Position numbers and translations under genes: made by a program
In this document: positions 1-12,700 of the stretch, in pieces
How positions within the stretch are numbered: the stretch's first letter is position 1
How the letters are laid out: every line of letters starts with the position of its first letter
The notes under the pieces: generated by a model
Databases searched by the model: none
Told to the model about the DNA's origin: nothing
Seen by the model: only the letters and a program-made list of their open reading frames with translations
Assembly: GCF_000153925.1 (NCBI RefSeq)
Contig: NZ_DS264346.1
Span: forward strand, 1,700 to 65,699
Reading direction: 5' to 3'
DNA: 64,000 bases
Origin: [Ruminococcus] torques ATCC 27756
Lineage (GTDB): Bacteria; Bacillota; Clostridia; Lachnospirales; Lachnospiraceae

Positions 1-1501
<1,501 letters not shown>

Positions 1502-1575
1502 AAAGCGGAGATAGGCAATGGATGAAAAAAGATTCTTTGTATGTAGTTTTCAGGGTATAACCTGAATTAAAAAGT

Positions 1576-1649
1576 GGCCCAGTGGCTCAGTTGGTTAGAG
1601 CGCCGCCCTGTCACGGCGGAGGTCGAGAGTTCGAGTCTCTTCTGGGTCG
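1576..1649 (+). tRNA. tRNA-Asp (GTC)
   Basis: The gene forms a full cloverleaf with a 7-bp acceptor stem that includes one G-T pair. The anticodon is GTC in the loop CTGTCAC, and the T-loop is TTCGAGT. The 3' CCA is not encoded. It is the first tRNA after the 23S gene. Confidence 0.95.
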
Positions 1650-1655
1650 TTATGT

Positions 1656-1728
1656 GGGGTCTTAGCTCAGCTGGGAGAGCATCTGCCTTACAAGCAGAGG
1701 GTCATAGGTTCGAGCCCTATAGGTCCCA
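1656..1728 (+). tRNA. tRNA-Val (TAC)
   Basis: The cloverleaf is complete, with acceptor GGGGTCT pairing to AGGTCCC and anticodon TAC in the loop CTTACAA. It lies 6 bases after tRNA-Asp. CCA is not encoded. Confidence 0.95.
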
Positions 1729-1742
1729 CTTTAAAAAAATAA

Positions 1743-1824
1743 GGATGGATTCCCGAGTGGCCAAAGGGGACAGACTGTAAATCTGCTGCAAATTGCTTCG
1801 GTGGTTCGAATCCACCTCCATCCA
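1743..1824 (+). tRNA. tRNA-Tyr (GTA)
   Basis: This is a class II tRNA with a long variable arm. The acceptor GGATGGA pairs with TCCATCC, the anticodon is GTA, and the discriminator base is A. CCA is not encoded. Confidence 0.95.
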
Positions 1825-1867
1825 TTTAATTATACTTCTGAATATACATTATAAAAGAAGTAAACAC

Positions 1868-1940
1868 GCCGATGTGGCTCAATTGGCAGAGCAGCTGATT
1901 TGTAATCAGCAGGTTATCGGTTCGAGTCCGATCATCGGCT
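1868..1940 (+). tRNA. tRNA-Thr (TGT)
   Basis: The acceptor GCCGATG pairs with CATCGGC, the anticodon is TGT in the loop TTTGTAA, and the T-loop is TTCGAGT. It is part of the rRNA-linked tRNA cluster. Confidence 0.95.
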
Positions 1941-1970
1941 TGATCTCAATAGAGATAATTAATTTCATAT

Positions 1971-2044
1971 CGCGGGATGGAGCAGTCTGGAAGCTCGTCG
2001 GGCTCATAACCCGAAGGTCGCAGGTTCAAATCCTGCTCCCGCAA
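1971..2044 (+). tRNA. initiator tRNA-fMet (CAT)
   Basis: The anticodon is CAT. Two initiator hallmarks are visible: an unpaired C1-A72 at the end of the acceptor stem, and three consecutive G-C pairs in the anticodon stem (CGGG and CCCG flanking the loop). This makes it the initiator rather than the elongator or the Ile-lysidine species. Confidence 0.95.
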
Positions 2045-2068
2045 TTTACACAAGTATATTGTGTATAA

Positions 2069-2141
<73 letters not shown>

Positions 2142-2176
2142 TTTTCCTTGTAATTAAAAGGAATATAATTGAATAA

Positions 2177-2249
2177 GGGCGTGTAGCTCAGTTGGTAGAG
2201 CACTTGACTTTTAATCAAGTTGTCCGGGGTTCGAATCCCCGCACGCTCA
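2177..2249 (+). tRNA. tRNA-Lys (TTT)
   Basis: The acceptor GGGCGTG pairs with CACGCTC, and the anticodon is TTT in the loop CTTTTAA. It is the last tRNA of the rRNA-tRNA operon and is followed directly by a terminator-like hairpin. Confidence 0.95.
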
Positions 2250-2261
2250 CTGTGAATGATA

Positions 2262-2298
2262 GCGGGAATACTATGATTGAATAGTGTTCCCGTTATTT
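2262..2298 (+). terminator. Probable terminator of the rRNA-tRNA operon
   Basis: A 12-13 bp inverted repeat (GCGGGAATACTAT pairing, with G-T wobbles, with ATAGTGTTCCCGT) around a 6-base loop is followed by a short T-rich tract. It starts 12 bases after tRNA-Lys. Confidence 0.75.
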
Positions 2299-2340
2299 GT
2301 ATTGGCGGCATGTTACCGTTTGGCGATATAGAATCATTTT

Positions 2341-2376
2341 AGTAGACATAAACTTTTTTAGTGTCTACTGTTTTTA
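2341..2376 (+). terminator. Second hairpin with T tail (tandem terminator)
   Basis: An 8-bp perfect inverted repeat, AGTAGACA and TGTCTACT, is separated by 13 bases and followed by GTTTTTA. It probably backs up the preceding terminator. It lies directly upstream of the promoter of the next gene. Confidence 0.5.
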
Positions 2377-2377
2377 C

Positions 2378-2407
2378 TTGCAAAAAATGGTCAGAAAATT
2401 ATATAAT
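2378..2407 (+). promoter_or_regulatory. Sigma-A type promoter for the response-regulator gene
   Basis: A -35-like TTGCAA (2378-2383) and a perfect -10 TATAAT (2402-2407) are separated by 18 bases. The predicted start of transcription is about 135 bases upstream of the regulator's ATG. The short frame that begins on the -10 itself (2408-2500) has no ribosome binding site downstream of the start of transcription and is not called. Confidence 0.65.
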
Positions 2408-2548
2408 ATGGATATTGGTACTGGATATGAGCTCATATGGATGAATCATCATATGGATATGGTGCAAAACACAGTCGTTTGCCCTTCGGAAGAGGAATAA
2501 ACAGAGTATATAAAAATATATTATGTGTAAGAAGGATGAAATGATGTT

Positions 2549-3328
2549 ATGAAAGTTATTATTGCAGATTACGATGAAGAAGCTATCCGTCTTTTTGAAG
2601 AACAATGCAAACAATTTTCATATGTAGAGCTGAGCGGGAAGTTTAATGATTCTGCGGAAACGCTTAAATATGTTTCCAGACATAGAGTGGAAGCGGCTTT
2701 TATAAATATCGAATTAAATGGTATGGACGGACTTCAGCTCGGAGAAAAGTTACGGGAATTAAATCCTAAAATAGTTCTTGTATTTTTTATAGAACATACA
2801 GAATATATATTGGAGGCACTTCGGATAAAAGCGGATGGTTATATGATCAGGCCGTATACTATGGAAGATTTAACATGGACTATGGGAAATGCAAAACTTC
2901 TCAGTCGGCGACAGAAGAAGCCGGCATATATTAGGACATTTGGCCGATTCGACTTATTTATTAATGGAGAACTTGTGATATTTTCCAATAAAAAGGCAAA
3001 AGAACTGCTTGCGTTATGTGTGGACAATAAAGGCGGAGTTGTGACAATGGAAGAAGCCGTTGACAAACTCTGGGAGAATCGTTTGTACGATGAAAAGGTA
3101 AAAAATCTGTATCGCAGGGCGGTTATGGATTTGAATAAGATATTCAGTACATATGGGATTAAAGATGTATTTGTTAAGAAACGGGCTGCCTGTTGGATTA
3201 ATTATGCCAATGTGGACTGTGATTATTATATGTGGATAGAAGAAAATATATTATCCGGTACAGGGAAAAGTGTTAGAAGCGGCATTGATACCCGGGGGGG
3301 GGTATATGACGGAGTATTCATGGGCTGA
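2549..3328 (+). CDS. Response regulator with degenerate receiver and BTAD/winged-helix output, frameshifted at a G9 tract
   Basis: This is a predicted transcription regulator. Residues 1-115 resemble a two-component receiver domain, and residues 125-215 resemble an OmpR-like winged helix plus the start of a BTAD (SARP-like) region; this architecture is familiar from Lachnospiraceae. The receiver is degenerate: the phospho-acceptor Asp position holds Asn53 (FINIELNGMDG) and the conserved Lys-Pro is Arg-Pro (MIRPY), so control by phosphorylation is doubtful. The frame as read ends at 3328 after a run of nine G (3294-3302). With eight G the frame would continue to 3377 and end in YMTEYSWAEETNARINRYKF, which looks like a proper C-terminus for this family. 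No histidine kinase gene is nearby. The gene lies directly upstream of the giant adhesin gene in the same orientation, so the adhesin may be a target (inference). A ribosome binding site (AAGGA) lies 12 bases before the ATG. Confidence 0.75.
   Translation: MKVIIADYDEEAIRLFEEQCKQFSYVELSGKFNDSAETLKYVSRHRVEAAFINIELNGMDGLQLGEKLRELNPKIVLVFFIEHTEYILEALRIKADGYMIRPYTMEDLTWTMGNAKLLSRRQKKPAYIRTFGRFDLFINGELVIFSNKKAKELLALCVDNKGGVVTMEEAVDKLWENRLYDEKVKNLYRRAVMDLNKIFSTYGIKDVFVKKRAACWINYANVDCDYYMWIEENILSGTGKSVRSGIDTRGGVYDGVFMG
3294..3302 (+). repeat. Poly-G tract (G9) causing a frameshift
   Basis: Nine consecutive G near the 3' end of the regulator gene. Removing one G restores the longer frame ending at 3377. 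The tract may be a slippage-prone contingency locus or a sequencing or assembly error. Confidence 0.9.
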
Positions 3329-3392
3329 AGAAACAAATGCCCGAATCAACAGGTATAAATTCAGGGAAGATAACTAAAAACAGAGAAAAAGT

Positions 3393-3445
3393 AAAACCGA
3401 TTTATTGTAGAAATTATTAAAATTTCGACAATAGATCGGTTTTTC
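3393..3445 (+). terminator. Terminator after the response-regulator gene
   Basis: A long inverted repeat (AAAACCGATTTATTGT pairing with ACAATAGATCGGTTTT, one G-T pair) has an 18-19 base loop and ends in a T run. It lies 16 bases after the restored stop codon at 3377, which supports the longer reading of the gene. Confidence 0.8.
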
Positions 3446-3717
3446 ACATATAGTGGATTATTAATGCGGAAAATGTGAAAAAGTAAAAATATAATAGCTT
3501 GAAAAAGGAGAAAATGGCAAGTTATTCACACTTTGTTAACGTATGATTTTATATGCTGTTGAAAAGATGGAGCTATTTTGCATTATTTAGAAAAAATATG
3601 TAAGGGGAGTGATGAATTTAGTGAAATGATGTCAAATACTCCATTGATTTTATATAGATTGATGCAGGGTTAATAGGAATATAAATAATTCTGTAAATAA
3701 GCAAGAAAGGAAAGATA
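3446..3717 (+). promoter_or_regulatory. Leader/promoter region of the giant adhesin gene
   Basis: This AT-rich region lies between the regulator terminator and the giant gene. A perfect -10 hexamer TATAAT occurs at 3490-3495 without a clear -35. It is followed by a ribosome binding site and a 10-codon frame (3514-3546). A second candidate promoter, TTGATG (3659-3664) with TATAAA (3680-3685), has only 15 bases of spacing and is weak. If the first promoter is used, the 5' leader is over 200 bases long. A missing -35 element would suit a promoter that depends on an activator. Confidence 0.4.
3514..3546 (+). CDS. Possible 10-codon leader peptide
   Basis: The frame encodes MASYSHFVNV and is preceded by AAAGGAG three to four bases before the ATG, just downstream of a perfect TATAAT. 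Its role is unknown, and the spacing to the ATG is short. It could be chance. Confidence 0.2.
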   Translation: MASYSHFVNV

Positions 3718-6700
3718 GTGACTATGAGGAAAAAGAAAAATAGTAAACTGCGTTCAGCGCTGGCGATTTTTCTTGCCGGGGCTATGGTGCTCGGAATGAT
3801 ACCCGGTGGTATGGGACAAGTCTATGCCTCAGATTCGACTCCGACTCCGGCGGTAGCGTTTGATGAAACCTCTGTGTCAGATCCGTCTACTGTGGATACT
3901 TGGAATCAGGTTGTAAAAGATTCGACAGAAAACATCGGACGTATCTGGACAGATAAAACAGTACTCACAGAGGATATTCAGCTTGAGGGCGGAAGCAGAC
4001 CAAGTGTCAAAAAAGGCGATTCTGATTTCTTAGTTGGATTATCGGCATTGTCATCTACATCGAATACAGTAAAGACGGTTAGCAGACCGTTGGATATCGT
4101 ACTGGTAGTAGACACGTCAGGTTCTATGGAAAATTCACCGCATATGGGAACTAGGCCTGAGAGTGAGCGATATCGATATGAAGAGATATATGCAGGAAAT
4201 CTTAGTGAAACAGAAGATCAAGAATATTACACAAAGGATGGAGGCAAAATTACTTCTGAAGGTCAAAAAATTCTGTTTTGGTGGGAATTTACGCACTGGG
4301 AATTAAATGGACAAACGGTCGAGCCGAAGATATCCGCAGAAGATTCCAATCCAAATCACATCCAATTTTACGAGAGAAGAGATTTGGGAACAAATATTAC
4401 GAAGCTGCAAGCTCTGCAAAATGCAGTAAATAACTTTGTGGAACAAACAGCTAAAATGAATGATTCCATTGATGATATAAAATTACAGCATCGAGTTTCC
4501 CTTGTAAAATTTGCAAGTGATGAAAGTGACAACATTGGAAATGATTTTATAAATAACAATTATAATCGTTCACAAATTGTAACGGAATTAAAGTCTTACA
4601 CAACGAAAAATATTTCGGACTTGACCTCAACAGTGAATAGTCTGATTGCAGCAGGAGCAACTCGCGCAGATTTTGGATTGAATCAGGCGCAGAGAGCATT
4701 TCAGCTTGGAGGAACCAGAGAAGGGGCGCAGAAAGTTGTCGTTTTCTTCACAGATGGTCAGCCGACGTCGAATAGTGACTGGAGTAACAGTGTTGCAGCT
4801 GCCGCCATTACGAACGCAAAAGAGTTGAAGGATGCGAATGCTTTGATCTACAGTATCGGCGTGTTCCGGGATGCGAATCCGAACGATACAAATACAAGCG
4901 CTGGTAACTTTAACGGATATATGCATGCGGTTTCTAGCAACTATCCGGATGCGACTGCTACAAGCAGTACACGACCTAATCGCTATTCTTGTACATTAGG
5001 AAAACGCACAGATAATTCTGATTATTATAAAGCGGCAACGGATGCAGATGAATTGAATAATATATTTAATGAGATTTCATCGGATTTGGAAACAGGATTT
5101 GGTTTTCCGACACAGACAGAAGGGTATGATCCGGGTAAGGTAGGATATATTACATTTACCGATCAGCTCGGCGAATATATGCAGGTGGATGAATTTAAGA
5201 GTTTGGTCTTTGCAGATCAGATATTCGATCCGGTAGGAGAACCGGTTACTGAAAACGGTGTTACTACATATAAATATGAAGGAAGTGCAACAGGAGATAC
5301 AGAACTTTATCCGAACGGTAATGTAAAAGATATTATCGTTCAGGTGAAGAAAGGGGCAGACCTGAAAACCGGTGATACAGTTACAGTACAGATTCCGGCA
5401 GGTTTGATCCCGCTTCGTCACTTTACGTTAGATACAGACAGTGACGGAAATAAAACGATGGATATACAGGAGGCATATCCGCTCCGTATCTTCTATGGTG
5501 TCAGCATCAAGCCGGAGGTCCGGGAAAGAATTGCCGACGGACTAAACCCGAATGATGCAGATGACGAGGCGCTTCAGCAATATCTGAACGCTCATAATGA
5601 GAATGGAGTTCCGTATTTCTATTCAAACTATTATAACGGACAATACATAGATCCGAATGGAAAGACATTGGGCAATACGACTGCTTCTTTCCAACCGGCA
5701 AAGAAAAATACATTTTATTATTTTACAGAAGATACTCCGATTTATACAGATAAAGATTGTACAATGGCAGTAAAGAACGAGCCGAGTGCGGATCAGACGT
5801 ATTATTATAAGAGACCGTATGTGCAGTTAAACGGAGGTCAGGTTGAAGAAATCGACGGCAAGGTAGCCTTTACGGGATCAAACTTCCAGCAGGCAAGTGC
5901 GAACTTCGGTATAAATGACAAGGGAGAATACTTTATCAAGTCCGGTTCTGCACGATTGACAAGAATCGATGCGTTGATAGATGATAAAACAGAGAACATA
6001 ACAAATACGGCGGATGTAGTGATCGATCCGATTTGGGATAATATCAATAATCCCGATTACTTAAATGTTTATCTGGGAAATAACGGAAGGCTTGCGCTTG
6101 AGCTTCCGGGCGCTCTTGCAATCAGCAAAGATGCCCGCGTGGCAGCGAATAAAAATCTGAATGCGGATGAAATATTAAAAGATAAAAAGTTCACATTTGA
6201 GATCAGTATTCCGTCTATGAAGGGAAAAACAGTCAAAGCGGAAGTACGAAATGCGCAAAATGAAATTCAGGGAAAAGCATTTGAACTGGAATTTGATAAG
6301 ACCGGAGCTGCCAAGTATCAGATTAAAGATGACGAAACGCTGTATATTCATGGATTGGATAAAGATGCGCAATATACCGTAACCGAAAAAGAACTGCCGA
6401 AAGGATTTGAACTGACGGCAGTTGATAAAAAGGCGGACGCAAAAGAGGCGGCTGGAACGATCGTTTCAGGAAAATCTGTAAAACATGTGTTTGAAAATAC
6501 ATATGACGTAGATGAAATCACGCTTGCCGAAACTGATTTCGCAAGTTATGAGAAACAGTTTGACCGGTGGGATATTGCAGATAAGTTCCGAATCGAATTG
6601 ATTCCGACAACAGAAGGAGCTCCGCTTCCGAATGGAGCTGCTGATGGTAAAAAAGGCGTTGAGGTAACAGAAAAAAATTCATCAGGAAACTTCGGAGAGA

Positions 6701-9700
6701 TCACATTTTCTCATCCCGGAGTATATGAATATGAAATTCAGGAGAAACAGCCGGCAAGTGCAATACCGGGAGTTATATATTCTCTGGCATCCTATACATA
6801 TCGGGTAACGGTGACCGATAATGGAGACGGAACATTATCCGCTGTGGCAGAAATGGAAAAAACGGCTAATGACGACGGGGCGTCAGTAGGAAATACGCCG
6901 ATTCCGGTTGAGAATAAAACAGCGGTATTTGTAAATGATTTCCATGCAGATTCCGCAACGACATCTATACTTGCAAAAAAAGTGTATGCAGATGAAAGCG
7001 GAGCGAATCCGTTGAAAAACGGAATGTTTGAATTTAAACTCAAAGCGACCGGAGACAACGCAGAGCAGGCGCCAATGCCGACCGGAGAGAAGGATGAAAA
7101 TGGTTATATCCATGTAGTCAACGTCGGAACAGGAATTACATTCGGTAACATGGTGTTTACAGAGGAGAATGTCAGTGATACACCGTGGACGTATGAAATT
7201 GCAGAAGTGATTCCGGAAACTGCGGTTAATAATGGAGACGGAACTTATACTTTAAACGGTATAACTTATAAGGCACAAACATATTCCGTATCTATTATGG
7301 CAAAGGCACAAGGTTCAGGCGAGGATGCGTATATTGTCATAGAAAAGACATACAGCAAAGCAGAAGGAGCAGTTGCTGAAGATCAGGTTGTATTCAACAA
7401 CAGTTATGAACCGAAGCCTATAGTACTTCCGGGTGAGGGAGAATCAGCGGTACAGGGAAGAAAAACTTTAGTCGGACGCGATTCTCTTGTGGATGAAGAG
7501 TTCTCCTTTACATTGAGTGCTGCAAATACCGCAGCAAGAACCGGTCTTAAAGAAAATTTCATTATCTTCAATGGAGATACGGCTCAGGATACGATGCAAA
7601 AAACGGTGAACGGACTGACGAATAATCAGGCTGCAACATTTGATTTTGACAGTATCGAGTTCAAACGTCCGGGAACATATGTATTTAGTGTAGTAGAAAA
7701 TGCCCCGGAAAACGGAAACGGAATGGTATATGACCGACATACAGCAAGAGTACGGGTTATTGTGACAGATGAGAACGGAGAATTAAAGGCAGAAACAGCT
7801 TACTATAACGGTGAAGGCGTAGATACTGATGCGGCTGCATTTGTCAATCTGTATACAGCGTCTGCAACTTACGGAACAGGCGCGGAACTGATTGTAGAAA
7901 AGACGTTATCCGGCCGTGCTCTGAAAGCGGGCGAATTTACATTTAAAATCGAGGCGGCAGACAGTGATACTGTAAATGCTGAGACAGCGGATGCTAAATT
8001 GTCAGATTCTGACAGAGAATTTACAAACACATCAGGAGCGGCAGACGGTGTTGCATCTCGGATCTTTGACAAATTGTCAGGGGTGACCTTTACACAGGAT
8101 GATGCAGGAAAGACGTTCAGCTACGTTCTTTCAGAGGCAGCAGGAAATTTACCGGGAGTTACATACTCAAAGGACACATATCGCTTTGATATTACGGTAG
8201 TAGATAACGGCGACGGAACGATGCATACAGAAACGAAAGTTACAATGCAGGGAGATGGTGTGACAGCAGAAGCTCATCATGATAGTTCAGACGGAAGAGA
8301 TACGATAGTAGCAGGTTTTACGAACGGATATCATGCAGACAGCGTGGAAGTAGACTTCACAGAAGCGGCAGCATTGTTCCACAAACGACTGGTTGGACGC
8401 GACTGGAAAGAAGATGATTCGTTTACATTCAATCTTACGGCAGAAGATGGAACTCCAATGCCGAAAGATACGGAAGGCAATGATGTAACAAGCGTTACTG
8501 TATCACAGAAAGGCGGAACGGAAGATGGTACGGATGTACCGTTTGGATTCGGAAAGGTCACATATGATACAGTCGGAAAGTATTCCTACACTGTTACAGA
8601 AGAGAATGCAGGACAAACCATTAACGGAGTGACTTATAGTAAGAATGAGGCAAAAATAATAGTTGATGTTTCTGATCCGGGAAATGGGCAGTTGACCGCA
8701 AATATACAGTCCTATAGTACGATATTTATTAATGAATACGGCGCTTCTCTGAACCTCGGAGCGGCAGGCGGACTTGCAATTACAAAAACAGTGACAGGTC
8801 ATGCATTAGCGAAAGAGCAGTTTGAATTTAAGGTAAAAGCGGTTAAGACAGACACTGCTACAGCAGATGAAGCGGCAGAACTCTTTGGATTTAAAGAGGG
8901 AGAGACAGAGGTTACATTTAAGAACAACGAAGCGGCGGCAGATGGACAAACTGTAACCATGTTAAAAACAGATACGAACTTTACGTTGAAGAATCTGGGT
9001 AAAGTATACAAATATGAAGTATCGGAAATGAATGATAAGAAACCGGGATATACATACGATGATACTGTTTATACAGTAGAATTATGGGTAACAGATGATG
9101 GAGACGGAACATTAACGCTTCATACAAAGGTGACAGATGAAAAAGGCAGTGTCATAAGCGAAGAGACAAGCAATGAAACAGATCAAAAGCAGACTGTTCT
9201 CGCATTCAACAACAGCTATGCCGGAAGCGGTGTTCTTGACGGATCAGCAAATCTTGCAGGAACAAAGAAGATGGATGGTCCATGGGAAGCAACCGACAAA
9301 GATTTATCTGGCTTCCGGTTCACTATCACGGGCGGTGACGAAGCAACGAATGCGGCAATTACAGCAGGCACAGTTGTATTACCGCAGAGTGTAACGGCAA
9401 CTTCTGATGCAGACGGCAACTTCAACTTTGGAGATATTACCTTTAATGAGAAGGGAACTTACAAATTCACAGTCAGTGAAGTTGTACCGGCAGAGGGAGA
9501 CAAGATTCCGGGAGTTGCCTATAATGCAGAGACGGTTACGATTATCGTTAATGTTACGGATAATGATGACGGAACATTAACAGCGGCGCTGGCAGAAGGA
9601 TCACAGGAATTAATATTTACGAATACTTATGCAACAACGCAGGATGCAACATTTACGCCATCCGTAGTGAAGGAGGTAAAGGGGCTTAATGCGAAAGAGA

Positions 9701-12700
9701 TCTTTACATTCAAGCTGAGCGCAGCCGATGAAGCAACGAAGGCGGCGATTGACAGTGGAACACTGACCGGAATTGGAACGACGGCAGATCTATACAGCTC
9801 AGAGAAAACGACAACTAAACTGATTCCAAAGGATGGAACAGAGCAAGTAGACTTTAATGCGCTGACATTTAAGAAAGCCGGAACTTATAAGTTTACCGTT
9901 CAAGAGACCAATGCAAATGCACCGACAGGATGGACGTATGATTCTCATACATATGAGATTATTATTAAAGTAACAGACCAGGATTCTGTATTGAAGGCAA
10001 CACAAGAGATCAATGCTGACGGGGTGACCAATTCACAAATCTTCATCAATAAATTTGAAGCATCGACAACTTACGGTGATGAAGGCGGACTGAATGTTAC
10101 AAAGACATTGAATGGACGTACACTTGCAGCAGATATGTTTGATTTCACAATTACCAGTGAAGCAACTGACAGTGTAACTGCAGAAGAAGCAGAAGCAAAA
10201 CTTGCAGAGGCTGATAAGAGCTTTAAGAATACTGCACCAGGCAAAGACGATGTCGCGGTGATGAGTAAGCTTAGTGACGTGAAGTTTGATGAAACAGACA
10301 TTGGTAAGACATATCAATACTCCGTTCGCGAGGCAGCAGGCACCGATACAAAGTATACGTATGATCAAGTATCAGCGACCGTTGCAATTACGGTACAGGA
10401 GAAAGACGGAGAACTGTATACGGTAACAACCGTAACCAAGGGAGACGATAGTAAGGAATATAGTTCGGCAGAAAGTAAAGCTACAGCAGTAGCGCCGTTC
10501 GTAAACAGCTATACACCGGATATCGTAACCATTGAGCCGGGAGCATTTGCCGGAAAGGTAACGAAAGTTCTGAAAGGAAACCGTGACACAGGTTTAGCGG
10601 CAGGTGAATTCAATTTCCAAATGAAGATTACACCGGCAGATGATACAAGCAGCATGGACAATGTTGTACTTCCGGAGGGAGCAGTTGGAGATACAATCAC
10701 ATCGGCAAACGCGGCAGACGGTTCTGTAAGCTTCGGAAATATTCAGTTCAAAGCGGCAGGAAACTATCATGTAGAGATTACGGAAGTAGTTCCGGAATAT
10801 GCTGATCCGAATATGACGTATGACAAGCATACCTTTAGCTATGACATTGCAGTGACTTATAATGCGGCGGAGGGAACGTTGTCAGCGAAAGTCGCGGATG
10901 GAAGTCAAGCAGGAAGCGCGACATTTACTAATATTTACGAGGCGGAAGACGCGAAGGATGTTATTAACACAGAAGAGCCGTCCACGTCCGTAAATGGCAA
11001 GATTGTCGGTGTCGGCGATCAGTTGACTTATACTATCGACTGGGTAAATAATGCAGTAGATGAAACAGGCGCTCCTGCGAAAGCGGAGGTGAAGATCACA
11101 GATATTGTACCGAAAGGTACGGAATATGTAAGCGCAGATACGAATGGAGTTTATGAAGAGACTTCAAAGACAATCACCTGGACGCTTGGCGAGCAGGAAG
11201 CAGGAGCTTTCGGAACGGTAAGTTTTGTAGTAAAAGTGCTTGACAGCGCAGGCGGAACAGCGGTAGAAAATACGGCAGAGATTACCATTGGAGACAACGA
11301 TCCAAATCAGACCAATACAGTTACCACGAACGTTCCGGGCAAAGATTCTGTAGTAGAAGGCGACGGAGAATTACAGGTCGGCAAGGTTTTGACCTATACC
11401 ATTTCCTATAAGAACCCGGAAATTGAAGCGGCGACAGTTATCATTACAGACAGCATTCCGGAAGGTCTTGATTATGTAGACGACAGCGCGGGCGAATATG
11501 CATCGTATAACGCAGAGACACGTATGCTGACATGGAAGATTGCAGATGTTCAGCCAGGAGCAGACGGAACGGTTACATTTGATGCTAGAGTAAATGAAAG
11601 CGCCGAGACAGTAGTTGAGAACAAAGCGACGATCCAGATCGGCGAAAATGGACCTGAATATGAGACGGATACCGATCGGAAAGAGATTTCGAAAGATGGA
11701 AATCTTTCCATCAGTAAAACCATCGTACTGACAGAAGGTCAGGGCACAGGGATCGACAAAGAGAAAGAGTTTACATTTATAGTAGCGCTTAAGGATGCCA
11801 AAGGTACGGCATTGACGAAAGAATATGCTTACGCCGTAACAGGCGAAAGCGGAGAGGAAATCAAGAAAGGTAATGCTGCAGACGGTACCGAGATTTCCTT
11901 CCAGCATGGACAGAAGGCAGTGATTACCGGACTTCCGGCTGGCGCGCAGTATACGGTAACTGAAAAAGAAGTTGACGGATACACCACAACTGTAAACGGA
12001 AACGCCGGCAATGCGGCAAGCGGTACGATTACTTCAAATACAACTGCAGAAGCAAACTTTACGAATACGTACAGCGTGGCAGGAAGTCTTAGCGGAAGCG
12101 AAGCGCTTAAAGTGACGAAGGAACTGACAGGAAGAAAATGGCTTGATACAGATACGTTTAGCTATACGTTGACGGCAGCGGATGAAGCGACAGTGGAAGC
12201 CATTGAGAATGGATTTATCACGCTTCCGGAAAATGCAGGCGGACTTGAGATTACAAAAGCATCTGCAGGACATCAGGCGGCATTTGGAGATATCCAATTT
12301 ACGATCGCCGGAACGTTCAAGTTCAATGTTACGGAGCAGCCAAGCGGTATCGCCGGTATTACGGACGATCAGGAAGCGGAAAGAACTGTGGTTGTGAAAG
12401 TGACAGACAAGAAAAACGGAACGCTCGAAGCAGCCGTTGTCGAAGGCGAGAGTGAGAATCTGACCTTTATCAATACATATGGCGCAGGCACAGGAGACGA
12501 GGATATCGCGGCGAAGATCGAGGCGTCGAAGAAACTGACCGGACGTGATATGAAGGCGAATGAGTTCCGATTTGAAATTGTGACAAGAGCGGCAGAAAAT
12601 CCGGAAGGATTCAAGGAAACTTTCGCAGCGGCAGGAACGAATACAGAAGCTGCGGAAGGAGCGGAAGGAGCAGTAAAATTTGCAGGAAATGACGGCGCTC

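Noticed and set aside
2408-2500. 30-codon frame starting on the -10 box of the regulator promoter
   Set aside because: Its ATG lies at or before the predicted transcription start and has no ribosome binding site.
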